From NCBI GenBank assembly GCA_002733575.1, contig NVWB01000157.1, positions 1-48,560 on the forward strand: DNA of 48,560 nt. Reading direction: 5' to 3'. The translations under genes were made by a program, and so were the position numbers. The notes below the pieces were generated by a model. It was not told where the DNA came from. It saw nothing but the letters and a program-made list of their open reading frames with translations, and made no database searches. Shown piece by piece: positions 10,460-20,023 of the stretch (position 1 is its first letter; every line of letters starts with the position of its first letter). The DNA comes from Blastopirellula sp. (GTDB lineage Bacteria > Planctomycetota > Planctomycetia > Pirellulales > Pirellulaceae).

Positions 10460-11731
10460 ATGCGATTATTTTTTCTTCATCTTCAGAAGTGCGGCGGCAC
10501 GACCCTCATTGCATTTTTAGATCAAATGTTTGCGACCGAGGATATCGCACCCTACAACCACTTCGGGTCGCGAGAGATTCGTCTAAAACCAAGTTTGATG
10601 GAACCACAGTTAGCCGAAGCAAAATCGTATCAATTCCTACGTGGTCACTTTCCCTACTCTGTCTTTGAGATGATTCGCGATGACCACCTTACCTTGACCA
10701 TGCTCCGGTCACCGCTTGAGCGAGTAGTATCGTTTTACAATCACTGGGTTCGTGCTTCAAAAGGAGTGCATCCCAATGAGACAAGTGACACTCTGAGTTT
10801 AAAAAAGTGTATTTCTGAATTATCCATGGATGAATTCTTACAATGTGAACATCCATGGGTTCGCTCACTTTTTAATAATGGACAAACACGACATCTAGGT
10901 GGACTTCCATTTTCCGACGATCCTACGCCTCTTCTTCTAGAGCGAGCTTTGAAAAATCTAGATGCATTCGATCTCGTAACGATTTCCGAGCGTTACGATG
11001 ATTCTCTTCAATTGATCTGCTCTCGATGTGGGTTCTTGCCCCCTGAGAAAATCCAAATCCTCAATGTTGGTGAACATGTTGCAACCGTTGATACATTGGC
11101 CCCTAGTACACTTCATATTTTACGTGAAATGACCCAATATGACGAGATTTTATACTCACGAGCCCTAGAGATATTCGAACATCAGTATTCAGAAATTGGC
11201 GTTCGTAGCGTAAATGTTGCCACATCAAAACCAACAAAACATTTTCAGGCCACCATGGAACAATCTCTTCGCGGCATAGGGTGGCATGCTCGGGAAGGCG
11301 CTACAGAAACAGAATTTCTTCGCTGGACAGGGCCGTCTTGTGAATCAACGGTATATATCAATCTAAAGAAAGGGTTTAATTACCAGTTTAGATTGGGCAT
11401 CTATGGAGGAATGAGTTCTCATATCATTAATAATTCAAAGGTAATCGCCAATGGAGTTGAACACCACCTAAAAGTTGAGGATGACATCGCAACAGTTCAC
11501 GGTACACCTCAAAAGATGCTTACGGCAGATATATCGTCTGACCAGATTGCAAGTCGAGGAGAAACCATATTCAAAATTGTCGTTCCAGAAACGGAATCGC
11601 ACCATGGGCAAGATTCCTCAGTAGATGATAAGAGACAAAAAGGCTTGCTAGTACGTTCTATTCAAGTCAATACAATAGCAAGCTCACAACATCCATGGTT
11701 CCGTTTCTGGCCTAGAAAAAAGAGTGCGTAG
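10460..11731 (+). CDS. Sulfotransferase (Sulfotransfer_2-like) with C-terminal extension
   Basis: Transfers sulfate from PAPS to a glycan hydroxyl. The N-terminus LFFLHLQKCGGTTLIAFLD carries the 5'-phosphosulfate loop (KCGGTT), and LRSPLERVVSFYNHWVR carries the 3'-phosphate-binding Arg/Ser, both typical of Golgi-type or HS2ST-like Sulfotransfer_2 enzymes. The catalytic domain ends near residue 245. Beyond it is a ~170-residue extension rich in beta-strand-type sequence (YINLKKGFNYQFRLGIYGG) that I cannot assign and that may bind the acceptor glycan. The start MRLFFLHL at 10460 follows CAGGAACTGCTAGCA; the longer frame from 10412 adds 16 residues with no family character. It converges with the second sulfotransferase 20 bp downstream. 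Confidence 0.85.
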   Translation: MRLFFLHLQKCGGTTLIAFLDQMFATEDIAPYNHFGSREIRLKPSLMEPQLAEAKSYQFLRGHFPYSVFEMIRDDHLTLTMLRSPLERVVSFYNHWVRASKGVHPNETSDTLSLKKCISELSMDEFLQCEHPWVRSLFNNGQTRHLGGLPFSDDPTPLLLERALKNLDAFDLVTISERYDDSLQLICSRCGFLPPEKIQILNVGEHVATVDTLAPSTLHILREMTQYDEILYSRALEIFEHQYSEIGVRSVNVATSKPTKHFQATMEQSLRGIGWHAREGATETEFLRWTGPSCESTVYINLKKGFNYQFRLGIYGGMSSHIINNSKVIANGVEHHLKVEDDIATVHGTPQKMLTADISSDQIASRGETIFKIVVPETESHHGQDSSVDDKRQKGLLVRSIQVNTIASSQHPWFRFWPRKKSA

Positions 11732-11750
11732 TGGTTCTTTCGATTACAAA

Positions 11751-12656
11751 TTAGGCAACGTCTCTGCTTAAAGCCTGATCAACACTATACCCCATTTGCT
11801 TTAACATGGGTGAATACTTTTCTGTGAGATACAAGCTGGCAGCTTCAGGAAGCTCTGTCTTCCAGTCACCAGCGACTCCAGAACGATAATGGCTGTTCTT
11901 ATCTAAATCACCTGGTTTACGACCTCCCGAGATTTTTTCAAACGTAAAGTTACCTAAAATTTCGGCAAGGTTTTGAGGACAAGGCAAATCTAGAAAACGC
12001 AGGCTTTGAATTATTACTCGATAAGGTTCCCGCACCATATCCTCCATGCGAATATTCATTATCCGAGGATCTTCATAATTCCAATCAAGCATTGCTTGAA
12101 GCGGAGAGCACGCATGCCCCTCATGAAATACCGATTCCAAAAAACCAATCTCAGCGATCATACCCGCATCTTTTGGAAGCCGCTCAAGTAGCTTGCGATG
12201 TGCCTGTAGTTCAGGCCAATTATCAGTAGGATGTGAATGCAAGTGAGAATAATAGGCAGACACCACCAGATCTCGCACATCACGCACCACATGAATCCCT
12301 TTTTCGAATTCGCTAGGCAATAATGGGTAAGAAGCGTTTACATTATTAAAAATAGCGGAATCAAACAGATAATCGTCTGACTGCGATGTATTGTAAAGTG
12401 AGATTTTCAACTCGTTTGAAATCTCTACAAGAACATTACTGAGCCAACCGGTAGCGCATTTGTGGTGCGAAAAGAAATAGACGCTTTGAGTATCTCCGGG
12501 CTCCTCTATAACAAGATTCTGATCCGTTCTATCGATTTCCTGATCTACTGTAGCTGGTTGGCAATCTGACTCGGGTACCTTACTAGGCGATGATCCATGT
12601 AACAATAGACGTAAAGCATGACCGAACTGAGGTAAGGCTTTTGTGAGACGCGACAT
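11751..12656 (-). CDS. Sulfotransferase domain protein
   Basis: A second, unrelated-looking PAPS-dependent sulfotransferase of about 300 residues. VYFFSHHKCATGWLSNVL near residue 58-75 is the 5'-phosphosulfate-binding region and HVVRDVRDLVVSAYYSHLHS holds the 3'-phosphate-binding Arg/Ser. The C-terminal KISGGRKPGDLDKNSHYRSG followed by GDWK matches the conserved 'RxGxxGDWK' region of Sulfotransfer_1/3 enzymes. The first ~50 residues are polar and lack a signal peptide, so it is cytoplasmic. Located between the other sulfotransferase and the ABC exporter, it suggests that sulfated oligosaccharide or lipid-linked glycan is made inside and exported. The acceptor is not known. Confidence 0.85.
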   Translation of the reverse strand: MSRLTKALPQFGHALRLLLHGSSPSKVPESDCQPATVDQEIDRTDQNLVIEEPGDTQSVYFFSHHKCATGWLSNVLVEISNELKISLYNTSQSDDYLFDSAIFNNVNASYPLLPSEFEKGIHVVRDVRDLVVSAYYSHLHSHPTDNWPELQAHRKLLERLPKDAGMIAEIGFLESVFHEGHACSPLQAMLDWNYEDPRIMNIRMEDMVREPYRVIIQSLRFLDLPCPQNLAEILGNFTFEKISGGRKPGDLDKNSHYRSGVAGDWKTELPEAASLYLTEKYSPMLKQMGYSVDQALSRDVA

Positions 12657-12705
12657 TTTTTCGGACCTTTAAGGGACAAGGGCTCTTCTTTAGGATTACC
12701 TGCAA

Positions 12706-14697
12706 TTACGCCGCACGTTGATCGGTATTACGATCCTTCACCGTCTCTTCACGATACAACTCGTAATAAGTTGTACTGCTTTCTAAGAGTTCTTGATGCG
12801 TGCCGATTGCCTCTACGATGCCTTCATTCATCACAACAATACGGTCAACTAATTCCAGTGCTGCAGGTCGATGGGTTACTAAGATTGCAGTTTTATCACC
12901 GACACATTTATCAAATGCGGCGTGAATTAACCGCTCGCTTTCGAGGTCGATTTGGCTGGTCGCCTCATCAAAGATGAATATTTCTGGCTTTCTCAGAATG
13001 GCTCTCGCAATAGCCACTCTCTGCCGTTGACCACCTGACAATGAATTGCCAGACTCTCCACAATAACTGTAATATCCATGTGGTGTTTGACTATGAACAA
13101 AGGCATCGACTTTTGCCATTTCCCCCGCTTCAAAGACCTCAGCATCTGTCGCATCTATTTTACCATAACGGATGTTTTCCAGAATTGAATCGTTAAAAAG
13201 CAAAGTGTTTTGAGTTACAAGGCCAATACGACTCCTCAAGTCCTCTTGCTTCGCATCCCGAAGATCTACCCCGCCTATCGTGACTGAACCTGATGCTGGA
13301 TCGTAGAATCTTAGAAGCAGATTGATCAGAGTACTTTTACCACAACCATTGGGGCCAACTAGCGCAATCCTCTCCCCTTGGCGAATCGTCAACTGTGTGC
13401 CCTCTAAAACAGGCACATTCACATTATAGCGGAATGTGACGTCGTTAAAGACAATATCACCGCTTGGAAGCGACACGGGATTATCGGGATCCTTAATTGT
13501 CGGTTCTTCTTCTAAGAGCGGAAAGACACGTTCGGCTCCGGCGATGCCTGCTTGAATCGTTCCATAAACATCGCCCAGTTTTCGTATCGGATCTGCAGAA
13601 GCGATTAGTAACGCATAGAAAGTCATAATTCCTGCGAAGTCCATAGGCTTTTCGGCCAATCGTACTCCAAAGATATGCGTTTCCTGATTGAGCACTAAAA
13701 AACCACCCGCAACGAGTGAGAGGCAAACCATGCCGATGCCCAGCATTTCGTTATTTGATCGTACTAAAGCCCCATACGTCACTAATTTCATCTGCTGGCA
13801 ATAGACTTGATACGTTTTTTCTTCAAATCGTTTTTTCTCTAGTTCTTCGTTCCCGAAGGCTTTTACCACATGATATCCCTGCATCACTTGGATTACAAAA
13901 CCTATTAAACTACCATTCACTTCCATCACACGAAGACTGGTACGTTTAATTGATTTCGCTAGTAGTATTAAGAGGAAAGCAGCAATCGGACACACAAGTA
14001 ACGATAAAATCAATAATCGCCAATTGATATAAGCTGCCCCAATTAAACAGGTAAACATTTTGATGGGTTCACGTATTGACTTTCCCAACAGAATTTGAAC
14101 AGCGCCGCCAACTGCACCTACATCACCACCCAGTCGGGCAGTCGTGTCACCAGTATCCTTACTCTGCACTTGCCCTAATTTAGAATCGAGCACCTTATCG
14201 AAGAATTGTAATTGCAGAGATCTGGTTAACCCAAACGCAACACGAGAAACGAGTGTCATGCTCATTGCCAAACAGAGACATTTTAAGGCCGTACCAATTG
14301 CAAGAAAAGCAACAAGGTATAAGAGCGTAATAAAGGGGCTCTTTGGCGCATAAGCATCGATATAAGGCTGGGTACTTTCAACTGTTGCGATCCTTGATCT
14401 CCAGCTCGAGATCATCTGATTTTCAATGTCAATTTCACTCTGACTGTCTTCGCCCTTTAAACTAAGTTCGGCGATTTGTTTTTCGCTTTTTTCAATTGCT
14501 ATTTGGGCGGTTTCTAACTCTTGAGCAGACCATTGATGTAAATTTTGGCCTTTGAAAATTACCTGGGCAAAAGGATAGACAGCCCCAATATTTGCACCCC
14601 AGAGTATCCCTACCGCAAAGGAAAAGCAAAAAGATAATAGAATCGACCACTTGTAATTTTTCCAAGCGAGTCGTAATGCGATCCAAAGGTAGTTCAT
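12706..14697 (-). CDS. ABC exporter, fused permease and ATPase (MsbA-like)
   Basis: A half-transporter of about 663 residues expected to work as a homodimer and flip or export a lipid-linked product. The N-terminal half has six hydrophobic segments; after the first helix there is an unusually long charged loop (about residues 55-110, with EKSEKQIAELSLKGEDSQSE) that should project outside the membrane. The C-terminal ATPase has Walker A GPNGCGKST, the signature LSGGQRQR, Walker B IFIFDEAT and the H-loop VTHR. I chose the start MNYLWIALRLAW at 14697, since the 24 extra residues upstream are polar and uncharacteristic. It follows the sulfotransferase by about 50 bp and fits the export step of the glycan block. 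Confidence 0.93.
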   Translation of the reverse strand: MNYLWIALRLAWKNYKWSILLSFCFSFAVGILWGANIGAVYPFAQVIFKGQNLHQWSAQELETAQIAIEKSEKQIAELSLKGEDSQSEIDIENQMISSWRSRIATVESTQPYIDAYAPKSPFITLLYLVAFLAIGTALKCLCLAMSMTLVSRVAFGLTRSLQLQFFDKVLDSKLGQVQSKDTGDTTARLGGDVGAVGGAVQILLGKSIREPIKMFTCLIGAAYINWRLLILSLLVCPIAAFLLILLAKSIKRTSLRVMEVNGSLIGFVIQVMQGYHVVKAFGNEELEKKRFEEKTYQVYCQQMKLVTYGALVRSNNEMLGIGMVCLSLVAGGFLVLNQETHIFGVRLAEKPMDFAGIMTFYALLIASADPIRKLGDVYGTIQAGIAGAERVFPLLEEEPTIKDPDNPVSLPSGDIVFNDVTFRYNVNVPVLEGTQLTIRQGERIALVGPNGCGKSTLINLLLRFYDPASGSVTIGGVDLRDAKQEDLRSRIGLVTQNTLLFNDSILENIRYGKIDATDAEVFEAGEMAKVDAFVHSQTPHGYYSYCGESGNSLSGGQRQRVAIARAILRKPEIFIFDEATSQIDLESERLIHAAFDKCVGDKTAILVTHRPAALELVDRIVVMNEGIVEAIGTHQELLESSTTYYELYREETVKDRNTDQRAA

Positions 14698-15002
14698 GCT
14701 GTATATTCTCGTAAAATCGTGTTTCAACGATTTTGTTCTCATTAGTTCTGATGCAAGCCGGGCGTACAACTAACGTCTTCTGTTAATTCCAGCACCTACC
14801 CTGCTTCCTTTCGGTTATTTAAGCACTCAGAAATTACTACCTTAGAACAATGGTGACAAGATCAATTCAGTCTCGATCAACAATTTTGCTAGCATTATTT
14901 ACATCACAGATAGGGCGTTTATTTAGTAAATAGAGAGCAACGGAATTCGCTGTGCCCGCGTTGAATGCCAATTCAACTGTCCAGCAGTTAGTTATCGATC
15001 AT

Positions 15003-18000
15003 TTAAAGACGATCGATTTGATTTTCTGATGAGTTTATATTTTCCTGATTGAGTACGGCAGAAACGTCATCAACCCAATCTTCGACTTCCTCCATCAAAT
15101 CTGAGTTGAAGCCTTGTTGAGTCCTCGCCAGATTTAATGAAACGTCTGCTAGCATTGCGTCCCATTGATTTAAGATACTTTGGCTCAAATTAGCTTTCGA
15201 AGATCGCCCACTATTATTTTCTAGTTGAATGCCTGAATTCGGTAGATCGGTTATCTCAATATCCTTTAGTGCCTCAGAAATCATTGCGATTTTTTCAGAA
15301 ATTTGATCACTATCAAGTTCGTTTGCTAGCATCTCTGCCTGATTCGGCTCCATGATATTCAATTGAAACTGCTCAGAATCAGAGGAAACTCCATCTGAAA
15401 CAGAAACCGTAATCACGACTTGGCCAGTAAAATTGTTACCAGGTACTACCGACAGTATTCCATTATTGACCGAAGCTTCGAGCAACATTGCATCTTCTTG
15501 TGCATTATTGAGCAGGGCAGGGTTCTCAAAGATCGTACGATCTAGAACTGCAAGCGGTTCTGATTCCCCAAATGCACCATCCCAATAATAGAGTTCTGTC
15601 TCGGTTCCGTTATCAAGAATATAAAACCACTGAGAATCGGCCGTTCTCAGAAATTTTTCGCCATATCCATAGGCGTTATATCCATAGTTGGCGTTGAGTA
15701 AAAAAGAATCTTCCACAAACTGATACTCTTGATCCAAGGCAAACGCACGTTCATTGGAAATCGCCAAGGCTTTAACCTGATAGGTCAACTCATCTTGGTC
15801 AGCGCTGTCGGTTGCTAGTTGGAATGTAAAAGCGCCCTGTCCTGTGATGTGCTGCTGATCATCAATTGAATGCAAGTTCACATCTTGATTCACGACCGTA
15901 AAGGTAAACTCTTCAGAAATCACCTCGTCGGTCTGATACGCAGAGACCTGTACTTCAAAAATCCCCACATACAGCGGATCAGTCTGAATCGACAAAATCC
16001 CATCGGCATCGATTGCGATGCTCACTCCAAGCATACTAGGGTCAACTGAATCGTGAAGCAGCGAAGGCTGCTCGTACACCGCCGGATCAAACGTAGCAAG
16101 TGCCGGATTGCCATCAAACGAACCAGTCCATTGATGCAATTCAGTTTGCCCTTGGTTTAATGTCAGATAATACCAGGCGTAGTTATCGGCTCTCAGATAT
16201 TTCTCTCCTTGCCCCTGTGCATTCAGACCATAGTTTGCATTAATCAGCCAAGTATCAGCAAACAGCCCCAACTCTTCATCCCAAGCGGACTCCGGTGAGT
16301 AAATCGATGCTTCCAGTTTTTCGGCATCTTGTGCGATTTCATACTCAGTAAGATCAAGTGTCCAATTCCCTTGGCCCCGGTATACGATTTGATCTGGAAT
16401 ATTCGCAATTAAATCTAAATCTGGTGTTGTTTCTATCGGATCTGGAACCGTTTCAACAGGAGCAGGGTCTGGTGTTGGTTGTACAGGTGAAGCTTCCAGA
16501 ACATCTACCGTGAATTTGATCTGATCGTCCGAACTACCATCTGACACGGAAACGACAACATCAATGATTCCGAAGTAATTTTCTGGCGGCGTTAGAAAGA
16601 GTACACCATTTTCGACAGACACCTCGACTGCCTGCAATTGATCGCTTGCATTGTGCAACAAGGCCGGATCAGCAAACACGGCCTGGTCCAAGGTCGCAAG
16701 ATGTGAACTATTTCCAAAACTACCATTCCACTGGAACAGCTCGGTCTGGGTTCCATCGGAAGTCAGATAGTAGTACTGATAAGTTGCGGAACGAATATAC
16801 TTTTCACTCTGCCCTTGCGTATTGAAGGCATAATTTGACCGGGCCAGATAGTCGTCATGAATAAAATCATACTCGCTATCAAGTTTCGCCAACTCACTTT
16901 CGGTGTCTGCCACCGCAGTGACTGTAAATGTTAGTTCATCTCCGTCTGGGTTGATGACTTCTAGATCAAGTTCTAAGCTTTCTTGCCAACTCGAAAGTTG
17001 TTGGTCTTCCACCGCTAGAAGCTGCACAGGCGTGTTCGTCACGCTAACTGAAAAAGATTGCATCAACTCTGCTTGCCCATCGGTAGCTGTTACTTCAACA
17101 ACAAACTCACCTTGGTATGCTTCGTTGATTATTAGCTTCAGTTGATCGGTGGCCTGATCAATCTCAACCGAGACGGGTATATCGGCTGCACCTTCGGCCT
17201 GGACAACACTCGCCGAATAAACAATACGGCTTGCATCTCCACCAGAAGCGTTCAACATGACAACCGCTTCTGATTCTGCACCAGAGAGCACTACATCTGC
17301 CAGAGGCTCAAATTTCAGTGGAGCAGCAACTTCAAATTTCAAAGCAAATTGATTCAATGTTCCTACATCCGCGACAAATCCATCGGTAACTCGCAACTTC
17401 CAGGTGCCGGCAGTACTCATTGAATCAAACGCCGACAGTCCGCCAACTGGACGAAAACGGCCGCTGAACGGGGCATCGGCTGATAGGATGCTACTCCCCG
17501 CTTCGTCATCTAAGACGGTGTTTGTAAAATCATCGCTATTTCCACCAATCCCACTGAACAACTGAACAATGGTTCCATCTGGTGCAACTAACGAGACCTC
17601 TAAATCGGAAACCCAATCGTGTGAAATATCTAAGATCACGTCCAGATCCGTGATCTGCAAATCTTCTTCAATCACCAATGGAATCTCCATCATTCCATAC
17701 TGCGGCAACGTGATCGGCCCTTCTTTGACGTAATGTACAACATTGGCCAAATCGGTTTTGAATGAGCCGCTGAACGCAACATTAGGCGAACCATTTTGAT
17801 CGGCCAAAGCACCAGCCGACAGTTGATATTCGACCGTTTGGTCATCGGCGTTCAATTCTAGGTAATACCGAATAGTTTGCTCATTGACCCATTCGACTTG
17901 CGAAACAGTTCCCGTCGACAACTGCAAATCGTCCACCGACAACGATTGCCCATCCACAGGTTCATTCAAATGGAACTCCAGATATCCAGGCAACTCGTCT

Positions 18001-19880
18001 AATACCGTTCCTTGCGCGATATTAGTTGAAAGCACTTCCAGCTTGATCGAATCATAGAAGAACCGAAGCGACCAAGCATTGGATAATAAGCCATCACCCA
18101 AACGTCCGACTGAACCTTGTTCAAGTGAAACCAGTTGCTCGCCTTCCGAGACCATCGGCGTTTCATCAAAGTGAAATGTCACCGTGTATGAATTATTGAG
18201 CGTATATCGATTCGCGGACTGACCATTTACCTGAAGATCAGATGCGTCAAGCGAACGAGGGTCAATGGCTGCTGAAAAGGCCAAGGTAAAATCAACCAAC
18301 GGATTCCCAACCGTCTGCCTTTCTGCAACCGATGCACTTTCAACCACCATGCTCAATTGCCCAAGTGTGCCAGCTGCATTCAGTCGACCACTAGTACTCA
18401 CAGCACCCTGCAAGGAATCAACAACATCAACACCGCCGAGTATCGCTTGCTTGACTTGATCCATACTAACAGTTGAATTTACAGCATACGCCAATGCGAT
18501 CACGCCTGAAACATGCGGCGTTGCCATGCTGGTTCCACTGAATGAGGCATATCCGCCGCCAGGCACAGTGCTAAGAATATCAACACCCGGTGCAGCAAGG
18601 TCTACCGATGTGGCTCCATAGTTGCTGAACGATGCAAGTTGATCATTATGATCTGTGGCAGCGACTGAAATGACATTATCTAACCCGTAACCAGCAGGGT
18701 ACTGCGGCGCTGTGTCGTTGTTGGTGCCCATGTTTCCGGCAGCGGCGACAAACAAAATATCTGCATTGCCACTCGCTTCAATCGCGTTGTATAACGCCTG
18801 ACTGTAATCGCCCCCGCCCCAACTGTTGTTAGTCGCTACAATATTCACGCTATACAGAGATTTCATCATCGTGGCGTAATTCAATGCACGAATGGCGTCC
18901 GAAGTACTTCCCGATCCATCCGCACCCAGAAATTTGAGCGCCATGACCGAAGCATTGGGTGCTACTCCACTAATTCCAGTGCCATTACCTGCCGCGGCTG
19001 CAATGGTGCCTGCGACATGCGTTCCATGGCTGTTGTCATCCATCGGGTCACCATCGTTGTTGATAAAATCAAATCCATGAATATCATCCACGAACCCATT
19101 GCCATCGTCATCAATCCCATTGCCGGCAATTTCACCAGGGTTCACCCAAATGCTTGAAATGAGATCCGGATGCGTGTAATCAATTCCGGTATCAATCACG
19201 GCAACCACATACTCGGATGCACCAGTCGTTATTTCCCAGGCCTCCGTCGCATCGATATCAGCATCAACGGTTCCGCCAGATTGCCCGGTGTTATTCAAGC
19301 CCCAAAGTGAATTAAACTCGGTATCATTCGGCACCGTATGATTCGGTAATAACGCGTTCGGTTCAAAAGACTCAACCACATCATTCTGGTTTAACCACTG
19401 TGAAACGGCCTGCATTTCAGAATTCATAGTTTTGAGCAAAATCTGTCCACTCAGCCCTAGACCCGATATGACTTCAAATTGAACATCGCCAGGGTTCAAT
19501 AGACTTGCGACTTCACTCAAAGAATTAATTGTCGCGGAGACACCGACATCAAGCTGCACAATCCATTCATCTAGGTAGACCGCTAACGCGGTATCATTCC
19601 ACTGAACCCGCGATGTCGACTCAGCCAGAGTTGAACTACCCAGCGTGATTTTCTCTTGCGAAGATTCCGTCAGTTGCTCGAACCAAATTGGCGAAAGAAA
19701 TCGATCTTCCGATTCAGTAGCATCAAACAACTCAACACCCAAGTCGGCCGCCATGAGATCGCGGACTTCAAGTGTTTCGATCTGGATTTGAGTTCGATAA
19801 GATCGTGAGACTGCACTACGCGAACTTTTCTTCGTCTTAGGCTTGGGCTGATTGATCCGATATCGCCCTAGTAAACTCAT
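15003..19880 (-). CDS. Giant secreted subtilisin-like (S8) protease with P-domain and triple C-terminal module
   Basis: A 1625-residue exported protease. The N-terminus lacks a classical signal peptide but has a basic segment then ETLEVRDLMAADL (residues 35-47), resembling the LEPR-XLL sorting motif of planctomycete giant surface proteins. A propeptide-like region is followed by the peptidase domain with Asp230 (VAVIDTGID), His285 (NSHGTHVAGT), Asn383 (AAAGNMG) and Ser451 (GTSMATPHVSG), so the triad is complete. Ig-like regions follow (about 515-710), then a proprotein-convertase P-domain (about 717-853, with HDWVSDLEVSLVAPDGT and AGTWKLRVTD). Residues about 951-1510 contain three copies of a ~175-residue module. 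The C-terminal ~110 residues are acidic. Ribosome binding site AAGGAAAA precedes the ATG. It probably acts at the cell surface or outside; substrate unknown. Confidence 0.93.
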   Translation of the reverse strand: MSLLGRYRINQPKPKTKKSSRSAVSRSYRTQIQIETLEVRDLMAADLGVELFDATESEDRFLSPIWFEQLTESSQEKITLGSSTLAESTSRVQWNDTALAVYLDEWIVQLDVGVSATINSLSEVASLLNPGDVQFEVISGLGLSGQILLKTMNSEMQAVSQWLNQNDVVESFEPNALLPNHTVPNDTEFNSLWGLNNTGQSGGTVDADIDATEAWEITTGASEYVVAVIDTGIDYTHPDLISSIWVNPGEIAGNGIDDDGNGFVDDIHGFDFINNDGDPMDDNSHGTHVAGTIAAAAGNGTGISGVAPNASVMALKFLGADGSGSTSDAIRALNYATMMKSLYSVNIVATNNSWGGGDYSQALYNAIEASGNADILFVAAAGNMGTNNDTAPQYPAGYGLDNVISVAATDHNDQLASFSNYGATSVDLAAPGVDILSTVPGGGYASFSGTSMATPHVSGVIALAYAVNSTVSMDQVKQAILGGVDVVDSLQGAVSTSGRLNAAGTLGQLSMVVESASVAERQTVGNPLVDFTLAFSAAIDPRSLDASDLQVNGQSANRYTLNNSYTVTFHFDETPMVSEGEQLVSLEQGSVGRLGDGLLSNAWSLRFFYDSIKLEVLSTNIAQGTVLDELPGYLEFHLNEPVDGQSLSVDDLQLSTGTVSQVEWVNEQTIRYYLELNADDQTVEYQLSAGALADQNGSPNVAFSGSFKTDLANVVHYVKEGPITLPQYGMMEIPLVIEEDLQITDLDVILDISHDWVSDLEVSLVAPDGTIVQLFSGIGGNSDDFTNTVLDDEAGSSILSADAPFSGRFRPVGGLSAFDSMSTAGTWKLRVTDGFVADVGTLNQFALKFEVAAPLKFEPLADVVLSGAESEAVVMLNASGGDASRIVYSASVVQAEGAADIPVSVEIDQATDQLKLIINEAYQGEFVVEVTATDGQAELMQSFSVSVTNTPVQLLAVEDQQLSSWQESLELDLEVINPDGDELTFTVTAVADTESELAKLDSEYDFIHDDYLARSNYAFNTQGQSEKYIRSATYQYYYLTSDGTQTELFQWNGSFGNSSHLATLDQAVFADPALLHNASDQLQAVEVSVENGVLFLTPPENYFGIIDVVVSVSDGSSDDQIKFTVDVLEASPVQPTPDPAPVETVPDPIETTPDLDLIANIPDQIVYRGQGNWTLDLTEYEIAQDAEKLEASIYSPESAWDEELGLFADTWLINANYGLNAQGQGEKYLRADNYAWYYLTLNQGQTELHQWTGSFDGNPALATFDPAVYEQPSLLHDSVDPSMLGVSIAIDADGILSIQTDPLYVGIFEVQVSAYQTDEVISEEFTFTVVNQDVNLHSIDDQQHITGQGAFTFQLATDSADQDELTYQVKALAISNERAFALDQEYQFVEDSFLLNANYGYNAYGYGEKFLRTADSQWFYILDNGTETELYYWDGAFGESEPLAVLDRTIFENPALLNNAQEDAMLLEASVNNGILSVVPGNNFTGQVVITVSVSDGVSSDSEQFQLNIMEPNQAEMLANELDSDQISEKIAMISEALKDIEITDLPNSGIQLENNSGRSSKANLSQSILNQWDAMLADVSLNLARTQQGFNSDLMEEVEDWVDDVSAVLNQENINSSENQIDRL
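15351..17030 (-). repeat. Three tandem ~175-residue modules within the S8 protease gene
   Basis: Modules lie at roughly residues 951-1128, 1153-1330 and 1334-1510. Each starts and ends with a cadherin/Ig-like beta sequence (for example DELTFTVTAV and VVVSVSDGSS), with an inserted ~80-residue core: N-Y-x-x-N-x-x-G-x-x-E-K-(Y/F)-(I/L)-R, then (Y/W)-(Y/F)-Y-(L/I), TEL-x-x-W-x-G-(S/A)-F, L-A-x-(L/F)-D and (P)-(A/S)-LL-(H/N)-(N/D). A Pro-rich linker (PVQPTPDPAPVETVPDPIE) joins modules one and two. Copies are diverged in sequence but aligned in every core motif. Confidence 0.85.
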
Positions 19881-19905
19881 CGATAGTTTTCCTTACATCT
19901 CTTCG

Positions 19906-19928
19906 GAAAGACAAGCGGGGTGTCTTTC
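19906..19928 (-). promoter_or_regulatory. Hairpin in the leader of the S8 protease gene
   Basis: GAAAGACA (19906-19913), a seven-base loop and TGTCTTTC (19921-19928) form a perfect 8-bp stem about 26 bp upstream of the protease start codon. Placed in the 5' untranslated region it could affect mRNA stability or act as an operator; no ligand class is recognised. Confidence 0.4.
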
Positions 19929-20023
19929 GCAGTGCTGAGATGTTCTTTTATGGGTAGGTGGTAGTGGAGGATGGACTGAGGCAGGAACTAAAATAATTGG
20001 CGACTCTGGTTACAATTCCACTC

